A stretch of 64,000 nucleotides of DNA from Neospora caninum Liverpool (lineage: Eukaryota; Apicomplexa; Conoidasida; Eucoccidiorida; Sarcocystidae): NCBI RefSeq assembly GCF_000208865.1, contig NC_018392.1, positions 2,810,793 to 2,874,792 of the forward strand. The letters run 5' to 3'. A model generated the notes under the pieces. It was not told where the DNA came from and did not search any database. It was given only the letters and a program-made list of their open reading frames with translations. Below are positions 47,803-60,800 of the stretch, one piece after another. Each line of letters starts with the position of its first letter. The stretch's first letter is position 1. The position numbers and the translations under genes were made by a program.

Positions 47803-49855
47803 ACGGAACCGGTATATCGCTCTGAACACGCATCCCCACAGAACCCACCTGACACGTGCGTACAGCCGTTTTTGAGATGTCGACCGAGGACGCCAGAGCT
47901 GCTTCACCGCAGGCACTGTACACGACACCATGTTTCTAGATTTCCAGATTCGCAGTTCTGGTGAAGAACAAAATGGTGCAGACGAAAGCGAACGGCATAT
48001 GGCCGTTGAAACACCGGCACGCTTGATCCTGTAGATGGAGGCACTATTGCTGCGAGATCTGAACACAAAAAACTGCTGCTTAGGAGGCCATATGTGACCG
48101 AGGTCGTTGTTTCCAGTAGCTGGTCTGGCCTATAATTCTCATTGGAATCCGAATTTCGGGATGCTGCTCGAATGCTTACACTTCCTCAGCCGGACGTGCC
48201 GGTCCTCTGAGATGCGGCAGGACCGATGACTAATGTCTGTCTGCCAGAGATTCGCACTTCAACCGCGCAGGGCGTGAGTCCTGTGTCTCGCAACGGGAAT
48301 GCTGTACGGTTTTCTGAGTGCATCTTCAGGAGACCCGTGTAGAGGGAATTACTTGGTGTCTAGCCGGGTTGTTTGTCAGGGAACTGTGGCCACTGTGGAT
48401 CGAGAATTCTGAACCTATCTGCTTCCGAACCAAGTGAAAACGAGGCCGACTTTTTTTCACGGCCACTCTCCCGGGCAACGCGCCTTCCATGGAGTTTGCG
48501 AGTATCCGCGGCAAGAGAAGCGGAATTTCTCTAGGTTTCTACAAAAGCACACATACGGTGACGCAACGCGCATCGATTGTGAAACTTCCGCGAGGCAGAG
48601 CTGGCGTCGAGAGAGCCATTCCTGTGTTGCCAAAGGTCTCTGGAGGCATTCGAAGAATGAACCACAGCACATTTTTATGAAGGGGAAGGACACTTGACGC
48701 AGCGACGCCGTCTGTGTCAGCCATCCCACTGAGGACGCGCACGCTGAACGTCTTGCAGAGAAGTGCCTTGCAGCCCCAGCAAGGACTGCCAAAGAACAGG
48801 AACACTTGCTTATTCGTCCCTGGAGACTGACTGGGACTGAGAGTACGAGTGAGAAGACAAACCGACAAGCGATCTCCTATTTCATCGAAAGCGAAAAGGT
48901 ACATCCCTATATCGGGAGAGCACCCGGCGATGATGCCCTATTGCTAGGCATCTCACTGATGCGTGGCCACAACTACAATCACCAGGCGCCACAGGCTTCA
49001 GCGGCAGAAGCAGCGTCGAGTGGTCGGAGTGTGCTGGCTCCCCGCGCACCGGCGTCGAAGTACCGTCTCGAAATCGTCGGAGCGTCCCTATACGTAACTG
49101 AGTTCCCAAGTAGGGGTTTAGTGCGGTCCCTAGAGCGAGCAAAAAATGAACTGGAAGTTTCTCGTTGTCATGCCTGCGTCTTGGGAACGGCTAGCGGCTG
49201 CGTAGAACGGCGCGATGTCACGAGGCAGGAACCGGTTTTTGTGCCTTGCGAGAGTTGTGGCCCCGGCGCGTGTGGCAATGGACTGGGCGTGACTAGAGAG
49301 GACACAAAAAGCGGGCTGTAACCGAGACTTCTGGAAGCTTTTCTGGGCACTCGTTGGCCCTTCTGGGATCAGATGCTACGAAGCGAGAGGCGCAGATGGA
49401 CACGAGATACTGCAATTAGTAAAGGTATTTTTTGAGCAATTTGCGCGGAGAGTCGTTCGAGAATTCATAGTCAAATGGCCCTTCACAACGGAAGGCCTAC
49501 ACAACAAGCGAAGGTATATATATGTAGCAGGATGTATCACAAACGAGCGCCAGTCGTAGAGCACAGAGGATGCGAAAAGGACCCACCGTTCGACAGCAAC
49601 TGGCACCTGTCCTGCCAGTCAGGGGGTGTTAAGAATACCTATCAAAACAGCATTCCATGCGCCTGTGTACCGCGGCCTCCCGATCGGACAACACAGGTGA
49701 CGGCTTTCATTTCATCGCCACCGCGCTGCCTTCGCCAGGAAACAAGGTGACTTCCTGAAACGCTTGAATGGCAAATTGCACGATCGATCGCCAACCTGTT
49801 TGCACGTTCTCCCATTCGTTTGCCGGGCGTCCCACAGACACATTCAGGGCATGAT
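47803..49855. other. Convergent 3' flanks, no gene seen
   Basis: Space between the ends of the methyltransferase and repeat-protein genes. A forward frame at 48806-49321 starts with TTG and has no domain. No repeat or RNA gene is evident. Confidence 0.6.
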
Positions 49856-52800
49856 TCAAGAGGAAGCGTTGCCATCCTCTCCGCCCTCACCGCTCTCATT
49901 AGCAGCTTCTTGGCTATCAGCCGTCGACGACGTCTCTTGGTCGTCACCAGCAGGCGTCTCTGCAGCGTCAGCACTGTCCGAGCTATCTGTGGCATCAGTC
50001 GCAGCTGATTCGTCTGTTGCCGGAGCATCAGTTGTCGGTGTGTCGACGTCGTCGTCAGCTGCTTTCTCGCTACCATCGGTCGCAGCTGATGCGTCTGCTG
50101 CCGGAGCATCAGTTGTCGGCGTGTCAGCGTCTCCGCCAGCCGATTTCTCGCTGCCTTCGGTCGCAGCTGATGCGTCTGCTGCCGGAGCATCAGTTGTCGG
50201 CGTGTCAGCGTCTCCGCCAGCCGATTTCTCGCTGCCTGCGGTCGCAGCTGATGCGTCTGCTGCCGGAGCATCAGTTGTCGGCGTGTCAGCGTCTCCGCCA
50301 GCCGATTTCTCGCTGCCTTCGGTCGCAGCTGATGCGTCTGCTGCCGGAGCATCAGTTGTCGGCGTGTCGCCGTCTCCGCCAGCCGATTTCTCGCTGCCTT
50401 CGGTCGCAGCTGATGCGTCTGCTGCCGGAGCATCAGTTGTCGGCGTGTCGCCGTCTCCGCCAGCCGATTTCTCGCTGCCTTCGGTCGCAGCTGATGCGTC
50501 TGCTGCGACAGCATCAGTTGTCGGCGTGTCGCCGTCTCCGCCAGCCGATTTCTCGCTGCCTTCGGTCGCAGCTGATGCGTCTGCTGCCGGAGCATCAGTT
50601 GTCGGCGTGTCGCCGTCTCCGCCAGCCGATTTCTCGCTGCCTTCGGTCGCAGCTGATGCGTCTGCTGCGACAGCATCAGTTGTCGGCGTGTCGCCGTCTC
50701 CGCCAGCCGATTTCTCGCTGCCTTCGGTCGCAGCTGATGCGTCTGCTGCCGGAGCATCAGTTGTCGGCGTGTCGGCGTCTCCGCCAGCCGATTTCTCGCT
50801 GCCTTCGGTCGCAGCTGATGCGTCTGCTGCCGGAGCATCAGTTGTCGGCGTGTCGGCGTCTCCGCCAGCCGATTTCTCGCTGCCTTCGGTCGCAGCTGAT
50901 GCGTCTGCTGCCGGAGCATCAGTTGTCGGCGTGTCGCCGTCTCCGCCAGCCGATTTCTCGCTGCCTTCGGTCGCAGCTGATGCGTCTGCTGCCGGAGCAT
51001 CAGTTGTCGATGTGTCGGCGTTGCCAGAGGCGGGTCCTGTGCTGTCAGACGAAGATACGGTGTCGAAGGAATCTGTAGCTGGCGTATCTTGGCTATCGGT
51101 CGGCAAATCGCCTGATGTTTCGTCAGCGTCTCCAGATGGTTCTTTGTCGTCGGCGGATGGAGAGCTTTCGGGTTGAGCAGCAGCGCCAGGGGAGTCCTGA
51201 CCTTCAGTATCGAAGACACTTCCGTCACCCTCAGCGGCGTCTACGGCTTTCTGTTCGATAGCGTCGGCTCCTTCACTGTCGCTACCGTCTGCTGGCTTTT
51301 CCTCGTCGCCTTCTTTGGCTGCGTTCTCCGTTTCCTTCTCATCTTCAGAAGACTGTGTATCTGTACCTGTTGCTGTGGGCGAAGCGGCCGTGGGAGACGC
51401 CTGATCCTCTGGTTGTGTGCTTGGCGCGGTCTCTGTGGCGTCCGCTTGAACATCAGGGAAAGAGCCTTTTTCGTCCGAGGAAGCGCTGGCCAGCATTTGC
51501 TCCGCCACCTGCGCACGTGCCGTGGCCTCCAACGGAGTCTCTTTGTCGAAATGTTCAAGAATTTTCTCCACTTCTTCCGAAGTTGGCACAGCAATTGTGT
51601 CTGTCATCTCCGTGCTCACGTTGGTTTCCAGGACTTTCCTGTGCAAGGGTGAAGACAAAACAGGCGGGAAATGATTGCTGCGCCCGCCAGCAACATAGTA
51701 CCCAGCGTCTGGTGCATTCCAAATACGGTTTTCAAGAAGGTTTTGAGAGGCAGGTTCAGAAAAACCCCAGCTTCCTTGAACCCGAACCACTTACTTGCAA
51801 GCGTAGTTCAGTTCACCCGTGCAGATGGCACCATAGATGTACTTTACAGCATGTGTCGGTGAGTTGGGGTCGCGGACAATCCGCACTGGAGCATTCGTGC
51901 CCGGCACCACACCGACCTCGCCCTGAACTTGCACTGCAGAATACAATAGAAGCACACAGGATGCATATTTTGGGGACTGCCAACAGAGGCTTAACTGGAT
52001 TTGTGCACTAGACTGTGCGAATCCGGACACTCACATCCAGAATAGTTCCTGAAGTCGAAGAGCGCGCTCTCTCCGTTTGCGGCAGCTTGTTTGAATGCAC
52101 CACTTAACTCCTTATTCAGGCACATCTGGTTGAAGATCTGCCACTGAGCCTGGTACATGGTGCACCAAGTGCGGACGATGGAGAAAGTTGAGGCGGTCAT
52201 CTCCACCACCTGTCCATTGGTCAACGGGGTCATGGCCTGGCACACAAAGCAAACGCGTCGGAGAAGCCATGGCTCATCGGGCCGTTAAACTTTTCGCTTG
52301 CGCATTAGCTCTACGACACTGAATACAGCGGCTTTGTGTCGGTCACTGCCTGCATGCCACGAGCTCGTATCGCTCAACCAGTTGGTTCTACGAGTACCAA
52401 CCACGGCCTGCTCATGAGGCTGAGAGAACAGTTCCGGGGCAGGACCACATCCTTGGAAGAATTTGTGGAAAGGTATGCTACGAGGAGTATAAGGCAGCAC
52501 GCAGAGTCCCGGAAAGAACCGTGACGGATCCTCAAGATAGCCTCAACCCAGCCCGCCGAAGCGGACAGGGACGGGGGGCTCCTCCAGGCCGAGGCCTTAC
52601 AAAAGCAATTTCCCCTCACTTTCGTTCTCCTACTTCTCGATGAAGGGTGCATTTCCACCTTATCTAGCGTTTCTTCGCGAGGTTCGACGCTACCCTGCTT
52701 TGCACTCACAGAGGGAGTCGTCGCTTGGAGAGCCGTTTCAGCCCGAGACGCTGTCCGCAGGGCGAGCGCGTTGCCCAGGATCCTCCAGTGGTCGTACAGA

Positions 52801-52955
52801 AGAACAGAGAAAAGGGCGAACGCAAGAAGAAGCCGGAGAAGACTGAGTCCCCTCCAAGATTGCATTGGCTGCGTGGAGTGACGAGCAACACTCCGTGGGC
52901 AGCGGCTCGGGGCGCCGGGGGGCGGCGGCGAGAAATCGCTAGCCGAAGACCCCAT
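49856..52955 (-). CDS. Repeat-rich secreted or anchored acidic protein (4 exons)
   Basis: Exons: 52955-52620, 52236-52035, 51933-51795, 51638-49856; all joins keep phase and yield 819 residues. The ATG at 52955 (GACAATGGGG) gives MGSSASDFSPPPPGAPS. A hydrophobic segment follows (LSLLRLLLAFALFSVLL, about residues 37-53), which would be a signal anchor, or a signal peptide if translation starts at Met31. Exons 2-3 encode a compact domain with three or four Cys (TWCTMYQAQWQIFNQMC, YGAICTGELNYAC) that I do not recognise. Exon 4 begins with helical acidic sequence (PTSEEVEKILEHFDKETPLE). It then holds about 14 tandem 27-residue units, GDGDTPTTDAPAADASAATE plus GSEKSAG, and ends in an acidic Ser/Asp/Glu-rich tail. 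The architecture resembles dense-granule or surface proteins of coccidia, but no family assignment is justified. The first exon join is the least certain. Confidence 0.75.
49990..51035. repeat. 81-bp coding tandem repeat array
   Basis: Tandem 81-bp units, roughly 14 including degenerate end copies, within the last exon of the leftward 819-residue protein. Central copies differ at only a few positions (GGDGD/GGDAD, APAAD/AVAAD), while outer copies diverge. This is the pattern expected of recent expansion or gene conversion. The unit is a multiple of three, so antisense and off-frame readings also stay open. Confidence 0.95.
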
Positions 52956-55900
52956 TGTCTCACTGCCCGAAGAGACACTGAGAAGTTCCCCGGAGAAAGG
53001 GGCGATATGAGGTAAGTTATTACGTACAGACAGATCTACAGTGAAATGGCGAAAAGTCCACGGAAGAAGGCGAGGCAAATGAGGAAAAATAGAGGAGTCC
53101 GCGCCCGTCGCGACAGTCTCCCACCGGCTTGGCAGAAATCGTACGAGAACCGGTCACGCCGCTGACAAGACAAGCGGTTGTGCCTCCGTGCCTTGAAAAG
53201 ACATTTTTTCGTGGAAACCACCACAGGGATTTCCTACCCCTCCTCAATGAGTCAAGACACTAAATGCAGCCGAGGTACAACCCTCTTCTTTTCAAAGATA
53301 CAAGGCCCATGACGTGTCAAGCAATGGCAACCACGCTCGCCAAATGAGAGGACGTGGCGCTGGCCGGGCCACGCACCGCTCAACAGGCCACTGCGTGCGA
53401 GGCATGCATGCTGTTTGCGTGAGCGGTCAGCCTGAAGAGTGTGGAGAACGCCACAGAAAAGCAGCGAAAGTGACCTTGGGGGAATGTTAAGGAATCCCCA
53501 AGTTATGGGAAGTCAGAGCCTGGACAGCTTGGACACAGTCGTCAACTGGGGGGCCGCGTCACCGCGAATGGGGAAAAAGTTTTTATAGAACCCTGAACGG
53601 TGCTTGAAGAAGCACACTGAGATCCCATGGCCACCACCGGGACAGGGAAACAACGAATGACAAATGTATGAGGCATAATCCATGGTATAGCTATTATCGA
53701 TTTGTACAGGGTTTCCCGAGAGAAGTGAGGAGTGGCGTCAGCCATGTTCACCAAGAAGGCAGGTGGAAATCCACATTCTTCAATTGGACCCCTCCAGGCG
53801 CAGAACAAATCCACAAAAACGCACGTTCTGTGGCCCAGCGGCTGCCTCTCAGCCCCCCCAAAAAAGAAATCCAGCTGAACAATAAATTGCTATGCGGGAA
53901 AGGATACGATTTGGGCGTTGCTGTCCACGACAAGTGCACTAGATTCTCGCCGAAAATATCTCCATTGTCTTGCATGGCCAAGACTGCGAAGCCTTGGCGA
54001 GCCATGAGCTGATGCGGAAGTGGTATTGCGAACAAATCTGGCAGCTCCTTTGGGCCGAACGCAGGAGTGATTGGTGCGTTCCGATCTTCCACGATAGCGT
54101 GCGCCCGCCTGAGGATAAGCCAAACTTGTGCGTGCAGAGCACGCCTCAGTTTTCCTGTGTATGTGCTACAGAGCTTCCGTGAAGAGCGGAACGCTGTCAC
54201 AAGCGGAGGGACACGGGTACTGCATCATCTGAGCATGCGCTTCCCACCGTTTGCTGTATCAAGGCACACTCAGAGCACACAAATCAGAGGTCGTGGAGTC
54301 CCCCTTCGTGCGTTTTAGCCGTGATCACATGAAGTGTCTTATAGGGCTATCCCGTTATTGTACCTGATTCATCGCAGTCCGTCGTCAACAGTGGAGTTCT
54401 TTATTAGCAGGATTCTGCTGTAAAAGCGCCTGTGACCAGTCGTGGGTTACACTGCGGAAATGGGAGATGGCAAACCCGACATTTCCGTGAGGAGTCGATC
54501 TTTCGGCAAGACGGTAGAGAAGTGGGCGGCCAGCTCACACCCATGGACAAGCGGGTTCGAAAGGCTGAAACATGAATCCAACCTCGGTTCACAGGCCTGC
54601 CTGTCGAGCCGCTCAAGGAAGATTTGACCCTGTTTACGAGCTAAGGGGTGTAGAGGTGCTCAGAATCTAATCGTCGGGGCATCTCGATCTTCGTATTCAA
54701 AGGTAATTCGATGTTCAGAAGTTCCCATCTCCATACGAGTCGGTCGTACATTACGTTGCGGCCTCCAGCAAACTGTAACCCAGTTGTGTCAACTGACCTA
54801 TCGAAGGTGAACAGTCCATGCCACGGAATTATTTTCGAGGATCAGGCTGTAACCGTCATGCACTTCGGAACAGATACCGATTTTGTTCCTGGCACAGTTG
54901 GCTTTCGCGGCAATACTCCACTAGCATTTTCCGCGATCAACAGGGATCGAATTGATAGGTGGTAGAGTGAGGTAGCTCTGCATATCGGTCAGCGTGGAGT
55001 CACGAAACGAGACCATGCGTTATCGAGACGTTCTTGAGATGAGTGCCAGCAACTCTCATGAAAAGCGGTAGTTCCACCGTCAGATACGTAACAGAATTCC
55101 AGATGCGTTTTGAGGCAACTCAGCTGCACTAGTAGACAATTGTTATAAATCCTGAGTCGTCCTGTCGCTCCGAGCACTTAGATACGTGTAGCATCGTCGT
55201 ACTCTTCTCATCACACACTCCCGCGCTCGCAAAACGACGCTTTCGTACGTAAACCTTTCGGACGTGCACAGCGAGACACTGGCGGCCCACTGGGAACTCA
55301 GCAAAAAGTGCAGCCACGATATTTTGTCCGAAGGCATCCTTATTTGGCACTTTTCGTGGTACATGAGCGCCCGCACCTTAGCATGGACGACAAGGCGGGC
55401 AGTGCAATCAACAAAAAATCTACAAGGTGAACCGCCATTGTCGTGTTTCGTGGCACAAGCCGAAGTCGCCAGGCGAAACGCCTCACACATAAACTTACGA
55501 CTACAGAAAGCAACGCATCATACTGCGCTTGTCCGTGCCCTGTTCAGTAGTTACGGGATAGACAGCTGAATTGTGATTTTCTAACTCCGGTTTTCTCGGC
55601 TGCAAAGTTTGGCAGCTGCAACTTTAGCCTGATCCCGGCTAGTCATCTGGACTTTTTAATGCTACAAAATATGAATTGATGGCGTTTGTCACAACTCCCA
55701 GATATTGGCATCACGATCGATTTGTGGCATCCGTCATTATGATAGCGGCGGTATCATCCCGGCAGTGGTACGGAGGGGTTAGGAGCACGCTTTGATTGTG
55801 GATCTCACAGACTGCCTATCATTCGGGAAAATGAGCAGCGACGTTGTCTTGCTCGCGCGATCCGGTTCTTTTCTTCCGCGGCAGAGTCACACTTAATGAA

Positions 55901-56187
55901 ACAGCAGCGTGACGATTGCGCGCCGTCCGTGCTCGCTGCGGCTGTGAACAGCGGCACTAGCGCTGGTCAGCGACGTTACCGTCTCAGCGCCTTGTGAGAG
56001 ACAAGCGTTGTGAGCCCCGTCTCTTCTTTATATCGTCCATCAGGTTTCTCCACAGACGAAGTTCATACTCGACCAGAAAGTTCAGTTTTTTGCTTTCGTT
56101 GGTCCCACGGTCGGGAGTAATGACTGTGTAATACCTTATGGATGGCCAAAGAGAATTTTACTCAGTGGCCAGCAGTTATGTGGCACG
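52956..56187. promoter_or_regulatory. Divergent intergenic region between repeat-protein and TEXEL genes
   Basis: The two flanking genes point away from each other, so both promoters should lie in these 3.2 kb. A GCATGCATGC palindrome occurs near 53403-53412; TGCATGC is a known binding core of apicomplexan AP2 factors. Forward and reverse frames here are short and unconvincing. Confidence 0.4.
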
Positions 56188-56685
56188 ATGGTGAAGATAC
56201 GAGTTCTGCTCGCCGTCATTTGCGTCACTGGCTCCTGCCTTTTTGCACAGGGCATCCCCAATCGTCTTCGGGGAGGAGAGACGCGCCGACTGTTGGAGGA
56301 GGCTCCGCATCTTCTTGTCTACATGTTCCAGAAGATGAACGAAATGGGTAAAACTCGGGGCCAATTCCGGTCTTTTTACGATTCGTACTCCGCAAGTAAA
56401 CAAAGCAATCAAAGCGGTTTGCCCGGAGAGCAGAAGCATTTGAGAGACGAGGCTGTGGCCTTGCACGAACAGGTCCAGCGGCTCAAGGCAGATTTGAAGA
56501 AAGATGCAGAGAATGTGAGGGAATTCTTAGGGAAGTTGAAGCGGTGCTGGGATGACGGCAACGCTGCGGCTGCTGGTCGTGACCATGAGGTGCAACTTAC
56601 CATTTGGAAGGTGACTGAAGTTCTCCATCAAGTCGAAGAAGTTCTAAAGACGGATGATAACACGTATGGTGGCCTTCTTCTGTAG
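56188..56685 (+). CDS. Small secreted protein with TEXEL-type RRLLE motif
   Basis: A 165-residue protein in one exon; the ATG at 56188 (ACGATGGTG) is well placed. Residues 1-20 (MVKIRVLLAVICVTGSCLFA) are a textbook signal peptide. Thirteen residues further is RRLLE (33-37), matching the RRLxE form of the Toxoplasma export element. In that system the Golgi aspartyl protease ASP5 cleaves after the Leu of RRL, and the products are dense-granule proteins acting at the vacuole or in the host cell. Position and spacing from the signal peptide are right for a functional site. The mature part is a charged, largely helical chain with a probable coiled coil at about 83-120 (LHEQVQRLKADLKKDAENVR) and no transmembrane span or known domain. 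One Cys (about 120) remains after processing. The family is unknown to me; cleavage and export are inferred from the motif. Confidence 0.82.
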   Translation: MVKIRVLLAVICVTGSCLFAQGIPNRLRGGETRRLLEEAPHLLVYMFQKMNEMGKTRGQFRSFYDSYSASKQSNQSGLPGEQKHLRDEAVALHEQVQRLKADLKKDAENVREFLGKLKRCWDDGNAAAAGRDHEVQLTIWKVTEVLHQVEEVLKTDDNTYGGLLL

Positions 56686-57867
56686 ACGCCAGTAGAGCAA
56701 CAATAGGACTGTTCGAAGGGCTCTCTTCTCATTATTTTGTCCGCAGTAGCCTGTCCGTCAAGGTATATTCGGGTGGCAGATGCGCGCAGGGTCTTCGAGT
56801 CGTAGACTAGTGATCCCTTTCCAGTCGTTCCGGAGGCTCCTCCAGCTCATTTTTTAAGATGTTCTTTCTCGGAAAAGAGGATTTCCTTGTGACATTGTTG
56901 TCAAGGCGTTGTGGGACACCAACGCCCGGCAACTGCCGTGGGGGAGTGTTTCCCGAGTCCTCTGTTCATAGTTGGAGGTGGTCGACGGAGCTAGCCGTGT
57001 CGCCCCGCGCTGCGCGTGTGTCTCGTTTTTTGTAGCTTTTGTCATACACTCTGCTAATTCCTCTCGTGCTTCTTCCATCAGTGGTTGCCAGTTGCCGCCT
57101 ACCCGTGTCAGTCCCGTCAGGCGTCGCGAGACGTCTAACGCCTTTTACGGCGCGTTCTTATGTACACAGTACCACTGAACTCCTCAGGCTACTGGGAGCG
57201 TCTCATGTTACCAGTAAAGAATGCAGGTTTTCCTACAGGCGAATTGCGAGTGTCTGCGCCACCGTGTGTGCTTTGAAATCAAACGTAGCGTAGGTGATTC
57301 TCTTCATCCCTCTCTTCGTAATTTGCTCACAGTTATGCGAAGCTGCGACACGGCAAGGCTGAATTTCTGCAACAGTCTACCCAGCAGCGCAGTGTTGGTG
57401 CGAACTTTTCCAAGTTTCGGCACCTTTAGATGCCAGACAATGTAGAGCCGCGGGTGGATTCGCTCTCGCACACTCTCGATGCAAGCGGTGGTGAGAGCCT
57501 CTCTGCCGCTGGATCTTCTCCAGACGAATTCGCTGAACACCTATCGTTGTCCCCATCGTCTCCGTCCGCGCTGCCGCGTTCACCGCCGCGGAGCCGAACG
57601 CGCTTTCCCGTATGCGCTACTCGTTACGGAAACATAAAAGATTAATGTAACCGTTTACGAACATGCATGCATGGACATGCGGATGGCCTGTGGACCCACG
57701 CGCATGTGTGCGTGTGCGGGTCTTTAGACACCAGCCAGAGCTGCTCGGCACGTTTTCAATTCGAATCGAGTATGTAGATGCAGCGCGAAAACCAATGGAG
57801 ACCGAAAGAGACAACCGAGACTGACTCCAGGGAAGAAAAGAGAAGACAAGAAAGACGAAGCGCTTGA
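56686..57867. other. Convergent flanks of TEXEL and ABCG genes
   Basis: 3' regions of the two flanking genes, which converge here. Short overlapping frames only. ATGCATGCATG occurs near 57662-57674. Confidence 0.6.
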
Positions 57868-60800
57868 TTAGCGTCGAAGGCGAACAAAGTAAGCCTGATA
57901 AAAACAGGCAATTGCCTTCATGCCGACAGTCATCAGGAACAAAACAAGCACATCTACACACCACAGCCACTGCGGCGGGGTAAGCGAACTTCCGCCGAGC
58001 ATCCCTGCAAAGCCGTAAGCCTTCAGAAGCTCCTCACAACTCGTGTATCCAAATTTCGCAGCCTTTTCAGGAGTCTGAAGGAACACAAACGCCGAGAAAA
58101 ACGCGATGTCAAAAGGCGCATAGGCAAATACCGCGGCTGTTGGACGGGTCGAGCTGCATCGGAGCAAGGACCGAATGTTCAGGGCAAGTGTCCTGGAAAA
58201 TGCTGCAACCTTCGAGCACCTTCCGCTGCGCTGACTGGAGAGGAGGGAGAGGTTGAGATAGCTCCACAGAAACTCTAGAGCCGGACACAAGAGAACTTCC
58301 CCTTCGTCCTGCTCTCGTGTACTCTTCACACTTACTCCGAACACATCGTGGTTTTCCCAATAGAGGACAACCGCCACGCCATCCACCAGGTAGTAGAAAG
58401 GGGAGAGGTAAACCAGCCATGTCAGCCACCCAGGAATGGATCTGCAAACCAGAAAGAAGAGGAAACCCGCATTTTCAAGGCATCGTTTCCACTTTTTTGC
58501 CGCCCATTCGTCCACCAAAATGCCTTCCTTTCTCCCAGAGTTGCGTGCTCGCCTGTGCTTCCTGACGGGCGGCGTGCCTGCCGAGCCTCAGGCAAACCCG
58601 GGACCGTTCGTTTCCATTTCTCGGCATTCGTTTTTTTTGTGTGCACGTTTGTAGCTCTGCTTCCGTCCCATCTCCAACACTTCAGTTCTTTGTGTCTCGT
58701 GTTTCTGCGTCCTTTCCTCCTCACTTTGGGTTCGCATTGTAGCCGTTCACAACCGACGTTAGGGCCAGCCAGCCTCCAGCAAAGGTGCTCGCCATGATGA
58801 ACGTCGGACAAACGGCCGCAGCAAACTGCATGACGGCGTCCACGACCTGTAAAAACCCGGATCGGCAGGTTAACCGACTCAAGACCCAGGTACAAAAAGT
58901 GAAAATGTGGAAGAAACGAAGCGAGGGCCCGCGGGAAACGTGGAGAGCGGGGCGGCTCGACAGTAGACAAGAGCGGGACGCCTCGACAGTAGACAAGAGC
59001 GGGACGCCTCGACAGTAGACAAGAGCGGGACGCCTCGACAGTAGACAAGAGCGGGACGCCTCGACAGTAGACAAGAGCGGAAGCCGCTCGATTTGGGATC
59101 CGTAGGACGACAGAAACGAAAGATAAAAACAGAAAGAAACTTCGGAATCCCCGAAGTCTAGGACACATCCAGGTTGATGAAAAAAGATCCGTTTCGACAC
59201 GGATCGAGAAAACGGCCATTTCTCGAGCAGACGGCTTCCCAAATGGTGAACCGCTCCCACAAACGCACAGACAAACCAGACACGCATTCTGTGATATAAA
59301 TACGCTGTGTGATGATCCAGAGACAGAGAAAAAGCAAGCGGGGACCGCCAACTCCGCAGATCTACAGAAGCAGCTCCTCCCCCTGCGTCGCCAACTTTTA
59401 GATGCGGACCACCTCAACCAGGAAGTCGCTTTGTGGCACGGGCATGCTTCCTCGGACAACGATTCTGAAAAGAAAAGACGAATCAGTCTCCACGTCTCGG
59501 TATCGGTGCACGCCCAGTCCTGGATCTATCGTCTTTGGCTGCCCAAGAACGGTGCGTTGCTTACGAGGAGAAAAAGGATGAAGAGAAGGAAAATCATTCC
59601 GAATTTGGAGAAGGGGAAGGCGCAGCAAGGAAAGACCACCACTAGGGCAAGAAGAGTTGCGCCCAGCAGCATAAGAAACCCGGTGGTCATCTGCAGCAAG
59701 ACAGAAACGGAGAATGCCACACGAACGCGAGAAGAGAGGACAGAGCGGGGTGCGGGAGTGGGCAATACAAGACAGGAACGACGCCAATGAGGATGGGAAA
59801 ACAACGAAACCGCGAGCGGTGGAAGGTGACGCAGAAGCAACAAGCCGCCAGGCGCCTTTGTGGAAAAGTCCAGAGTGAGGGACGCCACAGAGCGCTCGCA
59901 GGACCGAGCTTGTTGGACTTTCAGGGAGGCGAAAAACACAAGAACACGAAGAGAGAAACGCAGGAGCCGAAGCGAGGGAGAGTCAGCCACACAGACGCAT
60001 ACACACACGCACAGAAACGGAGGGATGAAAACAGAGCCGGGAAACAAGAACGTAAACGGTGAGGAGACACGCGGAGAGTCCACGAAGACGAAAGGCATGG
60101 CACAGAAGATCAGGACAGGCATCAAAAGAAAGCAAACACAGAACAGAAGCACGTACCTCAGAGAGGAGGTAGGGCCCTGCAGCGTAAAAGCCGTCGGACG
60201 ACTCGTAGAGATACGACACTTTCTTCTCAAGATACATCGCCATGTTCACACTCGGGATGCTCGCCAGAGACAGCGAAACCTGCGACACGAACCAAAATAT
60301 TCACACTGGAAAGGAAACTATGTCACCAGCGCCACACGGACCACCGTTGATTTAGGAACTTCGAAATACCTTGTGCAAACATGTACCCACAAGTATGCAT
60401 ATACATGTATGTATATCAGTCTACATGGATAAATAAATATATATATATATATATAAACGATGTGATAGACGAGCAGAGGGACCAAAATGTGAGTTGGATT
60501 TTTCCTGAATGGCTGCGACGCGAGCACTTGTGTATGTATCGGTGTAGATGTACCCGGTGGATGTATGCATGGGAATGCATGCAGATATGTGTGTCTGAGA
60601 AGGAATGCACATGTCGTTCGCGCATCTGCTGTTGAAGGCGTACAAGGAAAAGTGCAGAGAGGTGATACATGATGGCTTTTTCTCGGTAGACGTTGAAGAA
60701 AAGGATGGCCGTGAGGGTCGCGGCAAGCAGTGCACTGCAGGCAACCATGTAGACAACGTTTCGATCTCGCCACGCCAGCGTCAAAGACCTGTGCGTTAGA

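Noticed and set aside
48806..49321. 171-codon forward frame
   Set aside because: Starts with TTG, no domain; lies in the convergent 3' flank.
49764..51176. 470-codon forward frame over the 81-bp repeats
   Set aside because: It is the antisense of the repeat array; a unit length divisible by three keeps it open. The leftward frame has in-phase exons, a signal segment and a stop.
49642..51228. 528-codon leftward frame over the repeats (HQLRPKAARNRLAET units)
   Set aside because: Off-frame reading of the same array; it does not connect to the upstream exons.
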